Assembly (NCBI RefSeq): GCF_037040815.1 | Contig: NZ_CP146232.1 | Coordinates: 3,380,001-3,444,000 of the forward strand | DNA: 64,000 bases | Source of the DNA: Pararoseomonas sp. SCSIO 73927 | Lineage (GTDB): Bacteria; Pseudomonadota; Alphaproteobacteria; Acetobacterales; Acetobacteraceae | Direction: 5' to 3' | Shown here: in pieces, positions 33,554-43,675 of the stretch | Numbering within the stretch: the first letter of the stretch is position 1 | Layout of the letters: each line of letters opens with the position of its first letter | Translations under genes and position numbers: made by a program | The notes under the pieces: generated by a model | Told to the model about the DNA's origin: nothing | The model's database searches: none | What the model saw: only the letters and a program-made list of their open reading frames with translations

Positions 33554-35155
33554 ATGATGAAGAGGTTCTGGGGCGCCGCGCTGCTGGCGGCATCCGCGAT
33601 GATACCGGCCGAGCAGGCCATGGCGCAGGCGGCGCCGCGCGACACGCTGGTGGTGCTGCGCGAGATCGACGCAGATCGCTACGACCCCGCCCGTTCCGCC
33701 GCCACCGCGGCCGGCGACGCCCTGTTCCTGATGGCGGACACGCTCGTCTCCATGGACTGGGACCAGCGCACCATCCGCCCCGGCCTCGCCGAGCGGTGGG
33801 AAGTTAGCCCGGACGGCAAGACCTACACCTTCCATCTCCGCCGCGGCGTGAAGTTCTGCGACGGCAAGCCGATGACGGCGCGGGACGTCGCCTACTCCAT
33901 CACCCGCTGGGCCGATCCCGCCACGCGCAGCCCCGTGCGCTACCGCGCCGGCGTGGTAGAATCCGTGACGGCCATCGACGACTATACGGTCGAGTACAAG
34001 CTGAAGGAGCCCTACAGCGAGCTGCTCTACCAGCTCGCCCAGTACTTCGCCTCCATCGTCGATCAGGCTACGGTCGAGAGGCTGGGCGACAATTTCGGCG
34101 TGCAGGGCTTCAACGGCACCGGCCCCTATTGCTGGGCGAGCTGGACGCCGCGCCAGGAACTCGTGATGACCCGTCACGAGGGCTACAACTGGGGGCCGCC
34201 GATCTTCCAGAACCCGTCCCCGCAGATCGGGCGCATCGTGATGCGCGTGATCCCCGAGGCGAACACGCGCATCGCCGCCATCCAGTCCGGCCAGGGCGAC
34301 GTGCTCGGCGGCGGCTACCTGCCGGCCTTCGCGATCGAGGGGCTGAAGCGCGTGCCGACGGTGCGGATGCAGCAGCAGCCGATCTACTTCTACGACATCT
34401 TCTTCGGCTTCCGCGTGGACAAGCCCGTGGCCAGCGACCCGGCCATCCGCCGCGCCGCCAACCTAGCCGTGAACAAGGACGCGATCACCCGCGCCGCCTA
34501 TTTCGGCACCGCTACGCCGGCGACGGAGATGATCAACCCCGCCGCGCTGGATGCCGATGCGGAGGCCGGGCGGATGATCCCGCGCTATAACCCGGACGAG
34601 GCGCGGCGCGTGCTGGACGCGGCCGGCTGGACCATGGGCCCGGACGGCGTGCGCGTGAAGGACGGCCAGCGCGCCTCCCTGCTCGTCTACGCGCTGCAGC
34701 AGCAGATCAACAACACCATGCTGCAGGCCATGCAGGCCGACCTGCGCCGGGTGGGGATCGAGCTGCGCATCCAACTCTGGGACGCGACGGTGGGCTGGGG
34801 CAAGCTGGCGACGCAGGAGTTCGACGCCTTCACCATCTCCTACCCCTACGTTTCCGCCACCGACGCGCTGTCGCTCTACTTCTCCTCCGGAAACCGACCC
34901 ACGCCGAACCGGATGAACTGGAACGACCCGGAGACGGACGCCCTGCTGACCGCGGCGAAGACCGCCACCGACCCCGCCGCGCGGGCGGAGGCCATCGGCA
35001 AGCTGCAGCGCCGCCTGGCCGATGCGAATGTCTGGATCCCCATGATCCGCACGCCGATGTGGCTCGCCACCTCCACCCGGGTGGAGGGCGCGCGGCCGCA
35101 CGGCCTCTACGGCGTGTCGATCTACAAGGGCCTGGATATCCGCCTGACGCGCTGA
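33554..35155 (+). CDS. Periplasmic substrate-binding protein, SBP_bac_5 (DppA/OppA-like)
   Basis: A 533-residue protein with a signal peptide ending near AMAQA. The family-5 binding fold shows RPGLAERWEVSPDGKTYTFHLRRGVKFCDGKP, AANLAVNKDAI and YNPDEARRVLDAAGW as recognisable segments. Ligands of this family are peptides, nickel, opines or amine compounds. It lies after the permeases, not first as is more usual. The ATG at 33554 follows GAGAGGGGCTGGG. Confidence 0.92.
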   Translation: MMKRFWGAALLAASAMIPAEQAMAQAAPRDTLVVLREIDADRYDPARSAATAAGDALFLMADTLVSMDWDQRTIRPGLAERWEVSPDGKTYTFHLRRGVKFCDGKPMTARDVAYSITRWADPATRSPVRYRAGVVESVTAIDDYTVEYKLKEPYSELLYQLAQYFASIVDQATVERLGDNFGVQGFNGTGPYCWASWTPRQELVMTRHEGYNWGPPIFQNPSPQIGRIVMRVIPEANTRIAAIQSGQGDVLGGGYLPAFAIEGLKRVPTVRMQQQPIYFYDIFFGFRVDKPVASDPAIRRAANLAVNKDAITRAAYFGTATPATEMINPAALDADAEAGRMIPRYNPDEARRVLDAAGWTMGPDGVRVKDGQRASLLVYALQQQINNTMLQAMQADLRRVGIELRIQLWDATVGWGKLATQEFDAFTISYPYVSATDALSLYFSSGNRPTPNRMNWNDPETDALLTAAKTATDPAARAEAIGKLQRRLADANVWIPMIRTPMWLATSTRVEGARPHGLYGVSIYKGLDIRLTR

Positions 35156-35211
35156 TGCTTCCGGGCGGCCGCGCTGAGCGGCCGCCCGCCACCTCCTGCC
35201 GGGGACGAACG

Positions 35212-36641
35212 ATGACCATCACCGTGATCCGTGACGCCGATGTCGCCGTCGCCTGGGACGCCTCGGCGGGGCGTCACACCTACCTGACCGGGGCCGATGT
35301 CGCCTTCGACGGCGGCACCATCACCTTCGTCGGCCGCGCCTATACCGGCCCCGTGGACGAGGAGATCCCGGGCCGCGGCCTGATGGTGATGCCGGGGCTG
35401 GTGAATATCCACTCCCACCCATCCTCCGAGCCCATGAATAAGGGGCTGATCGACGAGATCGGCTCGCCCGGTCTCTACAATTCCTCCCTCTACGAATACA
35501 TGCCGATCTTCCGCGCCGACGCGGATGCGGTGCCGAGCTGCGTGCGCGTGGCGCTCTCCGAACTGCTCCTCTCCGGCGTCACCACCGTCGCCGACCTCTC
35601 CATGGCCCATCCCGGCTGGCTGGACCTGCTGGCGGAGAGCGGGATGCGGGTCTGCGTCGCTCCCATGTTCCGCTCCGCCCGCTGGTTCACGAAGAACGGC
35701 CACGTGGTGGAGTACGAGTGGGACGAAGCGGCCGGCGAGAAGGCCATGGGTGAGGCGCTGAACCTCATCGACCGCGCGAAGCAGCACGAGAGCGGCCGCC
35801 TCTTCGGCATGGTGGTGCCCGCTCAGATCGACACCTGCGCGGAGGGACTTCTGCGTGAGAGCAGCCAGGAGGCGACCGCCCGCGGCCTGTCCTGGCAGAT
35901 CCACGCCGCGCAATCCGTGGTGGAGTTCCACGAGATCACCCGTCGCCACGGCTACACGCCGATCGGCTGGCTGGACGCCATGAACCTGCTGAACGACCGC
36001 GCCATCATCGGCCACGGCATCTTCCTGGACGACCATCCCTCCACGCCCTGGCACACGAACTCCGACCTGTCCCGGCTCGCGGAGACAGGCACCACCGTCG
36101 CCCATTGCCCCACCGTTTTCGCGCGGCGCGGCATCACCATGAAGAACTTTGGCCGCTACAAGCGCGCCGGGGTGAACATGGGGCTCGGCACGGACACCTA
36201 TCCCCACAATATGCTCGATGAGATGCGCCTCGTCGGCTATCTCGCCCGTACCCAGGCGACCGATCCGCGCGCCGTGACCACCACCGAAATCTTTGATTCA
36301 GCCACCATCGGCGGGGCTAAGGCGCTGGGCCGCGATGACATCGGCCGCCTCGCGCCCGGCTGCCGCGCGGACATCGTGCTGGTGAACGCGGAGCACCCGA
36401 TGATGCGCCCGGGCCGCGACCCGATGCGCAGCCTCGTTTACGCCGCCGGGGATCGCGCGCTGCGCGACGTCTACGTGGACGGCCAGCTCGTCGTGAAGGA
36501 CGGAATGGTACTGACGATGGATTACGAGGGCGCGGCCGCGCACCTGCACGAGGCGCAGAAGCGCATCCTGGACCGCGCCCCGTCGCAGGACTGGGCACAC
36601 CGCCCCGTGGAGAAGATCAGCCCGCCGAGCTTCCCCTGGGC

Positions 36642-36645
<4 letters not shown>
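35212..36645 (+). CDS. Amidohydrolase/chlorohydrolase-type deaminase
   Basis: A 477-residue metallohydrolase of the TrzA/MtaD/guanine-deaminase type. Metal and catalytic sites are [32 protein letters not shown] and [12 protein letters not shown] usual substrate is an aminated heterocycle or a substituted guanidine; here it is unknown. The start is ATG 35212; its end overlaps the ATPase gene by 4 bases. With the YtcJ-like enzyme it gives two C-N hydrolases in one transport operon. Confidence 0.88.
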
Positions 36646-37648
<1,003 letters not shown>

Positions 37649-37652
<4 letters not shown>

Positions 37653-38740
37653 CGGAAACGCCTCTCCTCGAAGCGGTCTCCGTCGCCAAGCACTACCCCG
37701 TGAAGAAGGGGATCATCGTCTCCCGTCAGGTCGGCGCCGTGCGCGCCGTGGACGGCGTGTCCTTCGCCCTGCACCGGGGCGAGACCCTGGCCCTGGTGGG
37801 GGAGAGCGGCTGCGGCAAGTCCACCACGGCCCGCGTGGTGATGCGCCTGATCGAGCCGACCGGCGGCGATATCCTCTTCAAGGGCCAGAACGTCACGAAT
37901 ATCGGCGGCGCGAAGCTGCGCGCCCTGCGCCGGCACCTGCAGATCGTGTTCCAGGACCCCTATGCCAGCCTCAACCCGCGCCTGACGGTTGCGGACACGG
38001 TCGCGGAGCCGATGGCCGTGCACGGCATCGGCGACGCCGCCAGCCGGAAGGCTCGCGTGCAGGAACTCCTGCGCCTGACGGGGCTGCGCGCCTTCCACGC
38101 GGACCGCTACCCGCACGAGTTCTCCGGCGGCCAGCGCCAGCGCATCGGCATCGCGCGGGCGCTGGCCGTGGAGCCGGAGGTGATGGTGCTGGACGAGCCC
38201 GTCTCCGCGCTCGACGTCTCCATCCAGGCGCAGGTGGTGAACCTGCTCGGCGACCTGCAGCAGCGCCTCGGCCTTTCCTACCTCTTCATCGCGCACGATC
38301 TGGCGGTGGTGAAGCACGTCGCCGACCGGGTGGCCGTCATGTATCTCGGCCGCATCGTGGAGGTGGCGGGGAAGCGGGAACTCTTCTCCAACCCGCGCCA
38401 CCCCTATACGCGCGCCCTGCTGGCCGCCATCCCGCGACCCGACCCGTCCCGCCGCGGCGCCGTCACGCCGCTCGGCGGCGACCTGCCGAGCCCGCTGAAC
38501 ATCCCGCCGGGCTGCCGCTTCCACACCCGCTGCCCCGTGGCGCAGGCCGTGTGCCGGGAGCAGGACCCGCCGCTCCGCGAAATCGCCCCCGGCCACACCG
38601 CCGCCTGCCACTTCGCGGAGGATCTGCCGCGTTTCGACGCGGAGGCGGATGGCGGGATCGCCCCCGTCGCGCAGCGCCGCCTCGCGGCCTATGCCGCCGC
38701 CCGGGAACGGCGTGCCCTCTCCCCGGCGCCCGCCGCGTAG
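37649..38740 (+). CDS. Dpp/Opp-type ABC transporter ATPase (DppF-like)
   Basis: A 363-residue ATPase with Walker [10 protein letters not shown], signature [10 protein letters not shown], Walker [13 protein letters not shown], and the C-terminal cysteine region [14 protein letters not shown]. It completes the importer (two permeases, two ATPases, one binding protein). It is the last gene of the 29249-38740 operon. About 35 residues beyond the cysteine region are unconserved. Confidence 0.93.
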
Positions 38741-38807
38741 CGCCCTGGCCCTGGTCAGGCGCGAAAGGCGCACGATCTTCACCCCGTGACGGGAAGGAGA
38801 GAGGCCG

Positions 38808-38984
38808 ATGTTCTTGGACCTGCCGGGTGCCGGCCCCTGGCGGCCGGACCCACCGAAGCCCCGGATCACGCCGAAAGGGGAGAAGGTCCTGGTCTGGATC
38901 GTCGCCCTGAACCTCGTCCTGCTGCTCGTTGCGCCCATCGGCGGCGCGACGGTGATCCACGCGCTGATCGCCCTCTTCCGGTAG
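38808..38984 (+). CDS. Small membrane protein, 58 residues
   Basis: A short gene starting MFLDLPGAGPWRPDPPKPR, with a Pro-rich cytoplasmic head and one or two hydrophobic segments (VLVWIVALNLVLLLVAPIGG, then VIHALIALF). AAGGAGAGAGG stands 3-11 bases before the ATG, and the codon use matches its neighbours. No family is recognised. It stands alone between the transporter operon and the alcohol dehydrogenase gene. Confidence 0.65.
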   Translation: MFLDLPGAGPWRPDPPKPRITPKGEKVLVWIVALNLVLLLVAPIGGATVIHALIALFR

Positions 38985-39054
38985 TGCTCCCGGCATTGCC
39001 GGGGGCCGCCCAGCCACGCAGGATGCCCGGCAACAAGCCCGGGGGAACGCATCC

Positions 39055-40242
39055 ATGCCTGTCCAGCTGCTCGCGCCGCGCCTGATCCTCTCGGGCGGTG
39101 GCGCCGTGTCGGAGGTGGCCTCCGTCCTCGCCGGGCTCGGCCTCTCCCGGCCCCTGATCGTCACCGATCCCTGGATGGCCTCCTCCGGCACGGTCGACCG
39201 CGTCCTCGCCCCGCTCCGCGCCGCCGGGATCGCGGCGGACGTGTTCCACGAGACGGTGCCGGACCCGACCGACACGGTGGTGGAAGCCGGTGTGCAGGCC
39301 TTCCGCGCCGGCGACTACGACTGCCTCATCGGCTTCGGTGGTGGCAGCCCGATGGATACCGCCAAGGCCATTGCCATCCTCGCCGCCGCCCCGGAGGGGG
39401 TGCATATCCGCGCCCTGAAAGTGCCCGCGCAGGCCAACAAGGGCGCCGTGCCCGTGGTCTGCATCCCCACCACCGCCGGCACGGGCAGCGAGGCGACGAA
39501 GTTCACCGTCATCACCGACACGGCGAATGACGAGAAGATGCTCATCTCCGGCCTCGGCGCCCTGCCGCTGGCCGCGATCGTGGACCATCACCTCACCTGG
39601 ACCGTCCCCGCCCGCACGGTGGCCGATACGGGCGTGGACAGCCTGACCCACGCACTGGAAGCCTTCGTCAGCCGCCGCGCCAACCCGATGAGCGACGATT
39701 ACGCCCGCCTCGCCATGCGCCTGATCGCCCCCAACCTCCGCCGCGCCTACGCCGACGCGCGGCGCGGCGGCAACGGCCCGCGGGACGAGGAGGCGCGGGA
39801 GGCGATGATGCGCGGCGCCATGCTGGCGGGCATGGCCTTCTCCAACGCCTCCGTCGCGCTGGTGCACGGCATGTCCCGCCCGATCGGCGCCCATTTCCAC
39901 GTGCCGCACGGCCTGTCCAATGCCATGCTCCTCCCCGCCGTCACCCGCTTCGGCCTGGAATCCGCCCTGCCGCGCTACGCGGAGGCCGCGCGCGTCATGG
40001 GCGTGGCGGGGGAGGGGGATGACGACGCCACCGCCGGCCGGAAGCTGGTGGAGGAGCTGCAGGCCCTGAACCGGGAACTCGGCGTCCCCAGCCCCGCCGC
40101 CCACGGCATCCCCGCCGAGCGCTGGGACGGGCTGCTGGACACCATGGCCGCCCAGGCCCTCGCCTCCGGCAGCCCCGCCAACAATCCGCGCGTGCCGGAT
40201 GCGTCGGAGATCGTGGCGCTGTATCGTGAGGCCTATGCCTGA
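39055..40242 (+). CDS. Iron-containing alcohol dehydrogenase
   Basis: A 395-residue group III dehydrogenase. The NAD-binding GGGSPMDTAKA and PTTAGTGSEAT motifs are clear. The metal ligands are Asp/His in DTGVDSLTHALEAF and HGMSRPIGAHFHVPHGLSNAMLL. It oxidises or reduces an alcohol/aldehyde pair; the substrate is unknown. The end overlaps the next gene by 8 bases. Confidence 0.93.
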   Translation: MPVQLLAPRLILSGGGAVSEVASVLAGLGLSRPLIVTDPWMASSGTVDRVLAPLRAAGIAADVFHETVPDPTDTVVEAGVQAFRAGDYDCLIGFGGGSPMDTAKAIAILAAAPEGVHIRALKVPAQANKGAVPVVCIPTTAGTGSEATKFTVITDTANDEKMLISGLGALPLAAIVDHHLTWTVPARTVADTGVDSLTHALEAFVSRRANPMSDDYARLAMRLIAPNLRRAYADARRGGNGPRDEEAREAMMRGAMLAGMAFSNASVALVHGMSRPIGAHFHVPHGLSNAMLLPAVTRFGLESALPRYAEAARVMGVAGEGDDDATAGRKLVEELQALNRELGVPSPAAHGIPAERWDGLLDTMAAQALASGSPANNPRVPDASEIVALYREAYA

Positions 40243-40783
40243 CAGCCATGCGGCGCCCGACATTGCCGAACTGATCCGCGCCGTCGCCGGTGGCGAGGCC
40301 GGCGCCCTGCGGCACCTCTACGAGGTGCAGGGGGCGCGCCTCTTCGGCATCGCCCTCGCCATCCTGCGGGATCGGGACGCGGCAGCGGACGCGCTGCACG
40401 ACGCCGTGCTGAAGGTCTCCTCCCGCGCCGGGCAGTTTGACGCCGCGCGCGGGGAGGGGGCGGCCTGGCTCGGTGCCATCGCCCGCAACGCCGCCCTGGA
40501 CCTCGCCCGCGCCCGGGGGCGCGAGACCCCCTCCGATGATCCCGCCCTCGGCGACACCGCGGTGGCGCCGGAGGCACTGGAGCGCCTGGCCGCCGCCCAG
40601 CAGCACGGCCGCCTGCACGAGTGCCTGGCCGCGCTGGAGGACCGGAACCGCGAGGGCATCGTCCTCGCCTTCGTGCACGGCCTCTCCCACGCCCAGATCG
40701 CGGCGCGGCTGGAGATGCCGCTCGGCACGGTGAAGGCCTGGATCCGAAGAGGGCTGATGCGGCTGAAGGGGTGCCTCGCATGA
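40235..40783 (+). CDS. ECF sigma factor (SigK-like) with RskA partner
   Basis: A 182-residue sigma factor: region 2 LYEVQGARLFGIALAILRDRDAAADALHDAVLKV with WLGAIARNAALDLARARGR, and region 4 LEDRNREGIVLAFVHGLSHAQIAARLEMPLGTVKAWIRRGLMRLK. It is followed with a 4-base overlap by an RskA-type anti-sigma gene, the usual SigK arrangement, so activity is probably controlled by release from a membrane anchor. Confidence 0.92.
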   Translation: MPDSHAAPDIAELIRAVAGGEAGALRHLYEVQGARLFGIALAILRDRDAAADALHDAVLKVSSRAGQFDAARGEGAAWLGAIARNAALDLARARGRETPSDDPALGDTAVAPEALERLAAAQQHGRLHECLAALEDRNREGIVLAFVHGLSHAQIAARLEMPLGTVKAWIRRGLMRLKGCLA

Positions 40784-41466
40784 TCCCCTCCGATCCCGAG
40801 GCGCTGGACGGCCTCGCCGCCGAGCACGTTCTCGGCACTCTCGATGCGCGCGAGGCGGCGGAGGTGGTGCGCGCCCTGCCGGTGAACGCCGACCTGCGCG
40901 AGGCCGTGGCAGGGTGGGAAGCGCGCCTCGCCCCCCTCTCGGACTTGGCCGTGCCGGAAGCGCCGCCGCCCGCGCTCTGGGACCGGATCGAGGCCTCGTT
41001 GAGGGCTCGCGCCGTTCCCCCGCCCGCCGTGCCGATGCGGCGCTCGTCCCTCCTGAGGGGCTGGGCGATCGGCTCCACGGCGGTCGCGGCCGGCCTTGCC
41101 GCGATCCTGCTGTTCCGCCCGGCCGAGCCGCCGCGGATGACGACGGTGCTCCTCACCAGCCAGGACCAGCCCGCCTGGGTGGTGGAGGCAGAGGGCGGCG
41201 GACTCCGCCTCGCCAGCCTCAACCCTCGGCCGGTCGAGAGCGGTCGCGTGCAGCAGCTCTGGGCGCTGCCCCCTGGCGCCACCGCACCCGTCTCGCTCGG
41301 CCTGGTGCCGGAACGCGGGCAGGTCAGCGTTGCGCCCGGGCTGGTCCGGCCCGAGCCGGGCATGCTGATCGAGATCACCCTGGAACCGCCGGGCGGTTCC
41401 CCCACCGGTCGGCCGACGGGGCCGATCCTCTTCATCGGCAGGCTGGCGCCGGCGCGGGGCAGCTGA
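40780..41466 (+). CDS. Membrane anti-sigma factor, RskA family
   Basis: A 228-residue protein. The cytoplasmic anti-sigma helix region is 1-75 (LDGLAAEHVLGTLDAREAAEV, W-E-A-R-L-A-P-L). One membrane helix lies at about 88-107, then a periplasmic RskA domain with VEAEGGGLRLASL and RVQQLWALPPGATAPVSLGLV. Such proteins hold the ECF sigma at the membrane until proteolysed. Translation is coupled to the sigma gene. Confidence 0.9.
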   Translation: MIPSDPEALDGLAAEHVLGTLDAREAAEVVRALPVNADLREAVAGWEARLAPLSDLAVPEAPPPALWDRIEASLRARAVPPPAVPMRRSSLLRGWAIGSTAVAAGLAAILLFRPAEPPRMTTVLLTSQDQPAWVVEAEGGGLRLASLNPRPVESGRVQQLWALPPGATAPVSLGLVPERGQVSVAPGLVRPEPGMLIEITLEPPGGSPTGRPTGPILFIGRLAPARGS

Positions 41467-41468
41467 TC

Positions 41469-41484
41469 ATCACGCGCGCGTGAT
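41469..41484. other. 16-bp perfect palindrome
   Basis: ATCACGCGCGCGTGAT directly after the anti-sigma stop and 80 bases before the DUF4394 start. It could be a regulator-binding site for the DUF4394 gene or a small transcript-end hairpin; nothing else supports either. Confidence 0.5.
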
Positions 41485-41563
41485 CGCGCGGCCTGCGTCC
41501 GGTCGCGCGGCCCGGCCGTATCGCGGCGCGGGGCACGGCGCCCCGCCCATGATGGAGAGACGC

Positions 41564-42340
41564 ATGACCCGCACGATCCGCAGCCTCGCCCTGGCCGGCG
41601 CTGCCCTTCTCGGCCTCGGCGGCGCGGTCGAGGCCGCCACGCTGGTCGGCCTGACCAATGACGGCCAGCTCCTCCGCATCGACACGGAGAGCCGCCGCGC
41701 CGCCGCGCCGGTCCGCGTGCGCGGGGCGGAGGGCCGGCTGCTCGGCATCGACGTGCGCCCGGCGGACGGCAAGCTCTACGGCGTCACCGATTCCGGGGCG
41801 ATCGTCACCATCGACCCCGCCACGGGCATGGCGACGAAGGTCAGCCAGCTCGGCGAGGCCTTCGAGTCCGGCGGGCGCGCCGTGGTGGACTTCAACCCGG
41901 TGGCGGACCGGCTGCGCCTGATGGGCTCCTCCGGCACCAATTTCCGCGTGAACGTGGATAACGGGCAGGTCGCGCGCGACGGTGCGCTCAAGTACCAGGC
42001 CGGCACCCCCCTGGCTGACACGACCCCGCGCATCACTGCCGGCGCCTACACCAACAGCATGGCCGGCGCGCAGCAGACGATGCTGCTGACGGTCGACGGC
42101 GTGCTCGGCCAGCTGAACCTGCAGGCGCCGCCGAATGACGGCGTGCAGCAGATGCGCGGGCGCATCGGCAACGTGGGCGCTTCCGCCGCCCTCGACATCC
42201 ACACCGAGGGAACCACCAACACCGCCTACCTCCTGGCCGGCGGCGTGCTCCACACGCTGAACCTGGAGAGCGGGACGCCGACGCCGCTGGGCCCCGTCGC
42301 GGGCTCCACCGAGGTGATCGACATCGCCGCGATGCGCTGA
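41564..42340 (+). CDS. DUF4394 exported beta-propeller-like protein
   Basis: A 258-residue protein with a signal peptide cut after GAVEA (about 24). The DUF4394 pattern follows: LLGIDVRPADGKLYGVTDSG, VVDFNPVADRLRLMGSSGTNFRVN, AYTNSM, LQAPPNDGV and YLLAGGVLHTLNLESG. The biochemical role is unknown. GGAGAG precedes the ATG at 41564, preferred over upstream in-frame ATGs. It may belong to the SigK/RskA regulon, since such sigma loci often neighbour an exported target. Confidence 0.85.
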   Translation: MTRTIRSLALAGAALLGLGGAVEAATLVGLTNDGQLLRIDTESRRAAAPVRVRGAEGRLLGIDVRPADGKLYGVTDSGAIVTIDPATGMATKVSQLGEAFESGGRAVVDFNPVADRLRLMGSSGTNFRVNVDNGQVARDGALKYQAGTPLADTTPRITAGAYTNSMAGAQQTMLLTVDGVLGQLNLQAPPNDGVQQMRGRIGNVGASAALDIHTEGTTNTAYLLAGGVLHTLNLESGTPTPLGPVAGSTEVIDIAAMR

Positions 42341-42360
42341 CGCGCCGCGCGGGACCTGTT

Positions 42361-42390
42361 GACCGGCCAGGCGACCCCGCCCGGCCGGTC
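42361..42390. terminator. Hairpin between convergent genes
   Basis: GACCGGCC pairs with GGCCGGTC (8 bp), with an inner GGCG/CGCC continuation. It sits between the convergent DUF4394 and EAL genes and probably ends both transcripts; no clear T-run. Confidence 0.5.
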
Positions 42391-42393
42391 CTC

Positions 42394-43572
42394 TCAGACG
42401 GTGAGCGAAAGCCTGCCCGCGCCGCGCCAGGCCGCGATCCAGGCGGGAAGGGCCGCGGCGGGCAGCGGCCGCCCCACGGCGAAGCCCTGCGCGCGGTCCA
42501 CCCCGGCACAGGCCATGGCGTGCCACAGCGCCGGGCTCGAAACCCCCTCCGCCGTCACCAGCATGCCGCGCGCGTGCGCCAGGGCCACCAGCCGCTCCAG
42601 CTCCGCCCGCGACCGCCGGCTTCGCGGCGCCTCGGTGACGAGGAAGCGGTCCAGCTTGATGCCGGTGAAGGGTAGGCGGAGCAGCATGTCCCGCCTCTCC
42701 TCCAGGCTCATGTCGTCCACCCACAGGTCGTGCCCCGCCCCGCGCAGCCGCAGCACGGCCCGGCGCAGCAGGGGCAGGTCGTGGACCGGGGTCGTTTCCG
42801 TCAGCTCGATCCCCAGCATGGAGGGCCGCAGCCCGCCCTCGCGGCACAGCCGGCCCAGCCAGGGCACGGTGTCCGGGCGCTGCAGCACCTCCAGCGGGAG
42901 GTTGATGGAGATCGGCAACGCCGTCCGCGCGCGCATCGCCCGCATGTCCTGCACCGCCATGTGCCCAACGGCCCGCGCCACCGCCAGGGAGAGCCCGTGC
43001 CGCTCCGCCATTGGGATGAAGGCGTCCGGCCCCAGAGGGATGGCGCGGCGCCCGTCCGGACGCAGCCAGCGCACCAGCCCTTCCAGCGCCACCGGCCGGC
43101 GGTCCGCGATGCGGACGATGGGCTGGTAGCGCATGGCCACCTCGCCCTCCGCCAGACCGCGCCGCAGCGCCGCGACCTCCTCCGCTTCGCTCGGGTCCGG
43201 GCGGCCGGTGATGCGGCGGAGCGCGGCCGTGAGCGCGGACGCGTTCCCCGCCAGCTTGGCGTCCATGAGGAGCACGCGGGTGGGGCTGAAAGGGTCCTGC
43301 GCCGCGGCGTGCAGCGCGCCCCAGCCCCTTTCCTCCGGCTGCGGCTCGCAGAGCAGGCCCAGCGGGGGGCGGCCGGGCCCGACCAGCCGCGCCGCCGCCT
43401 CCTCAGGCCGTACCGGCCGGGCCGGTGGCGCCCCGATCTGCTGAAGTGCTTCCTGCACCTGCGCGATCAGCGCGGGGCTCCGCAAGACGGCGAGAAGCTC
43501 CTCCGCGGCATCGGGCCTCGCGGCTGCGCGGGGCAGCGGCACGCTTTCTCCGTGGATCGCTTCGAACGGCAC
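42394..43572 (-). CDS. EAL-domain protein, divergent
   Basis: A 392-residue protein. Residues about 1-125 are unassigned; the EAL fold spans about 135-385. Recognisable sites are YQPIVRIADRRPVALEGLVRW (EGL in place of EAL), INLPLEVL, GIELTETT, WVDDMSLE (DDM in place of DDFG), GIKLDRF, AEGVSS and QGFAVGRP. Several catalytic residues persist, but the DDFGTG loop that positions metal and substrate is altered. It may be a weak c-di-GMP phosphodiesterase or a binding protein. No GGDEF or sensor domain is visible. Confidence 0.85.
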   Translation of the reverse strand: MPFEAIHGESVPLPRAAARPDAAEELLAVLRSPALIAQVQEALQQIGAPPARPVRPEEAAARLVGPGRPPLGLLCEPQPEERGWGALHAAAQDPFSPTRVLLMDAKLAGNASALTAALRRITGRPDPSEAEEVAALRRGLAEGEVAMRYQPIVRIADRRPVALEGLVRWLRPDGRRAIPLGPDAFIPMAERHGLSLAVARAVGHMAVQDMRAMRARTALPISINLPLEVLQRPDTVPWLGRLCREGGLRPSMLGIELTETTPVHDLPLLRRAVLRLRGAGHDLWVDDMSLEERRDMLLRLPFTGIKLDRFLVTEAPRSRRSRAELERLVALAHARGMLVTAEGVSSPALWHAMACAGVDRAQGFAVGRPLPAAALPAWIAAWRGAGRLSLTV

Positions 43573-43675
43573 CGCGCTGACCTACTACCTCCGCGTGAAG
43601 GAACCATAACGTCCACACGCGGGCAGTGCCTACTCTCTCCCGGTCACGGCTGCGGGAAATCTATGCCGGGCGGTG

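Noticed and set aside
38985..39054. CCCGGCATTGCCGGG and nearby GGCAAC as terminator or EcfG element
   Set aside because: The stem would need almost no loop and has no T-run; the GGCAAC has no CGTT at the right distance.
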